A DNA stretch of 64,000 nucleotides from Tomocerus qinae. Taxonomy: Eukaryota; Arthropoda; Collembola; Entomobryomorpha; Tomoceridae. The stretch is from contig CM034549.1 in the NCBI GenBank assembly GCA_020055645.1, forward strand, positions 15,955,930-16,019,929. Direction: 5' to 3'. The translations under genes were made by a program, and so were the position numbers. This document shows positions 63,213 to 64,000 of this stretch, piece after piece. The first letter of the stretch is position 1. Every line of letters starts with the position of its first letter. Below the pieces are notes generated by a model that was not told where the DNA came from, did no database searches, and was given only the letters and a program-made list of their open reading frames with translations.

Positions 63213-63994
63213 TTAGTCTGCAGTTTCAACAACTTCTAATTCCGATCTGAATTTAGCCAGAAGTTTTTCAGCCGTCTTGTTTCCATTATCAGAAAGCAGT
63301 GATAGACGGGAAGAGTTAGTGGAATGTTTGCATGTAGTAACACTAATACTTTCTGTCGGGATATCAACATCTTCACCTCCTTGAACGATATTGTCGTTTT
63401 TATCTTTACATTCCTCTTTTATCTTTTCTTTTATGTGTTTCTCCTCATCCTCAGTCATCTTCGGAAGGACAACTTCAGGATTGACTCTATTAAAACTGCC
63501 GTGACTGCAGTCTGACACAGAGATAATGATCAGAAATGAAACTATCCATGCGAATGTCAAAAACAGCTGGTAAAGAATATTTTAATATGAATTAAAAAAT
63601 AAATCTTCAAAATACTATGAAAATCATTGTAAATATTTACATAAAAATTCGTTTGAAACTTGGACAAAAAATTGAAAATACATTGTATAGAATTGTCTAT
63701 TACCAGAACACAAAGTTTAGTGTCATAGAATTGGCAAGCATTCGGTCCGAATTTCGTTTCCAAATCTAACCGGTCCTTTTCGCTCATTTGTAAACGAGAC
63801 TCAGAAGTGCATGGGTGGTACAATTTGGCATAAAACTTTTCAAATCTCTCAGTTCTCTCATTGTATTGGGTGACATTTTTACCATTTCTGATCTCCCATT
63901 GAATATAATTTACATCATACGTGTGCATCGATAAAAATTGCATTGCCATTGCAATAAGCAGTACAAAGAATGACAGAGTGAAGAAAACTTCGTA
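63213..63994 (-). CDS. Partial membrane protein, probable paralogue of the 43-kb four-TM gene (5' exons beyond window)
   Basis: Two exons are visible: 63994-63704 (97 codons) and 63566-63213 (117 codons plus stop), both bounded in phase 0; the acceptor of the first lies at 63995-63996, so upstream exons lie outside the window. The first encodes a TM helix (EVFFTLSFFVLLIAMAMQFL), then a loop of about 75 residues with three cysteines and one N-glycosylation sequon (GKNVT). The second opens with another TM (LFLTFAWIVSFLIIISVSD) and a charged, acidic/Ser-rich tail. The layout, exon lengths (97 versus 95 codons) and phases match exons 3 and 4 of the gene at 37.4-43.8 kb, though the tail lacks GQQTS repeats. 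Family and function unknown. Confidence 0.65.
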
Positions 63995-64000
63995 CTGTAA

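Noticed and set aside
1-64000. tRNA, rRNA or CRISPR features
   Set aside because: No B-box-like GGTTCGAATCC word in a cloverleaf context was seen, no rRNA-like block, and no regularly spaced short repeats; CRISPR is not expected in a eukaryote.

Overview
The window is a piece of a eukaryotic nuclear genome, about 35% G+C. Its genes have many introns, most of them 60-200 bp with GT...AG ends, plus a few multi-kilobase introns. Protein relatives (an IQSEC/schizo ARF exchange factor, Mediator subunit MED29, a CENP-E kinesin, a GLYAT-like acyltransferase, an F-box protein, a Mutator-transposase N-terminal domain) point to an arthropod. A springtail (Collembola) is my best guess, by inference only. 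Gene models below were built by hand from splice sites, phase agreement and family resemblance. Each complete model sums to a multiple of three, except the frameshifted exonuclease.

Region 1, 1-34 kb, + strand: the 3' part of an IQSEC gene, with the IQ-motif exon, a linker exon, a large exon with a His/Ser/Asn-rich stretch and the start of Sec7, then Sec7, PH and a tail. The two long introns plus the 5' flank (about 29 kb) contain no convincing other gene, but hold a 264-bp palindromic TA-flanked MITE and a surplus of the octamer AGTTGACT/AGTCAACT.

Region 2, 35.6-36.7 kb, - strand: a four-exon MED29 (intersex) gene, tail to tail with IQSEC.

Region 3, 37.4-43.8 kb, - strand: an unrecognised gene best read as a four-transmembrane protein with a long cytoplasmic tail of GQQTS-type repeats. 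Its last intron is 4 kb and holds two other genes: a REXO4/ISG20-like exonuclease (+ strand, interrupted by two single-base frameshifts in A runs) and a Mutator-like-transposase-domain protein (- strand). A related membrane gene with matching exon phases is cut by the right edge of the window (63.2-64 kb).

Region 4, 46.0-55.0 kb, - strand: a complete 16-exon CENP-E-type kinesin (about 2205 aa). One 3.9-kb exon encodes nine near-identical coiled-coil repeats with a superimposed 705-bp duplication.

Region 5, 55-59.4 kb: intergenic DNA with a 1434-bp P-superfamily element (8-bp target duplication, terminal inverted repeats, broken THAP domain) and a 253-bp TA-flanked MITE. Two further inverted-repeat elements lie at 44.3 and 45.6 kb.

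Region 6, 59.4-64 kb: a complete GLYAT-like acyltransferase (- strand, 291 aa), a head-to-head two-exon F-box gene (+ strand, 343 aa) and the partial membrane gene. The genes do not form one pathway. The window reads as ordinary linked arthropod genes with transposon-driven remodelling.
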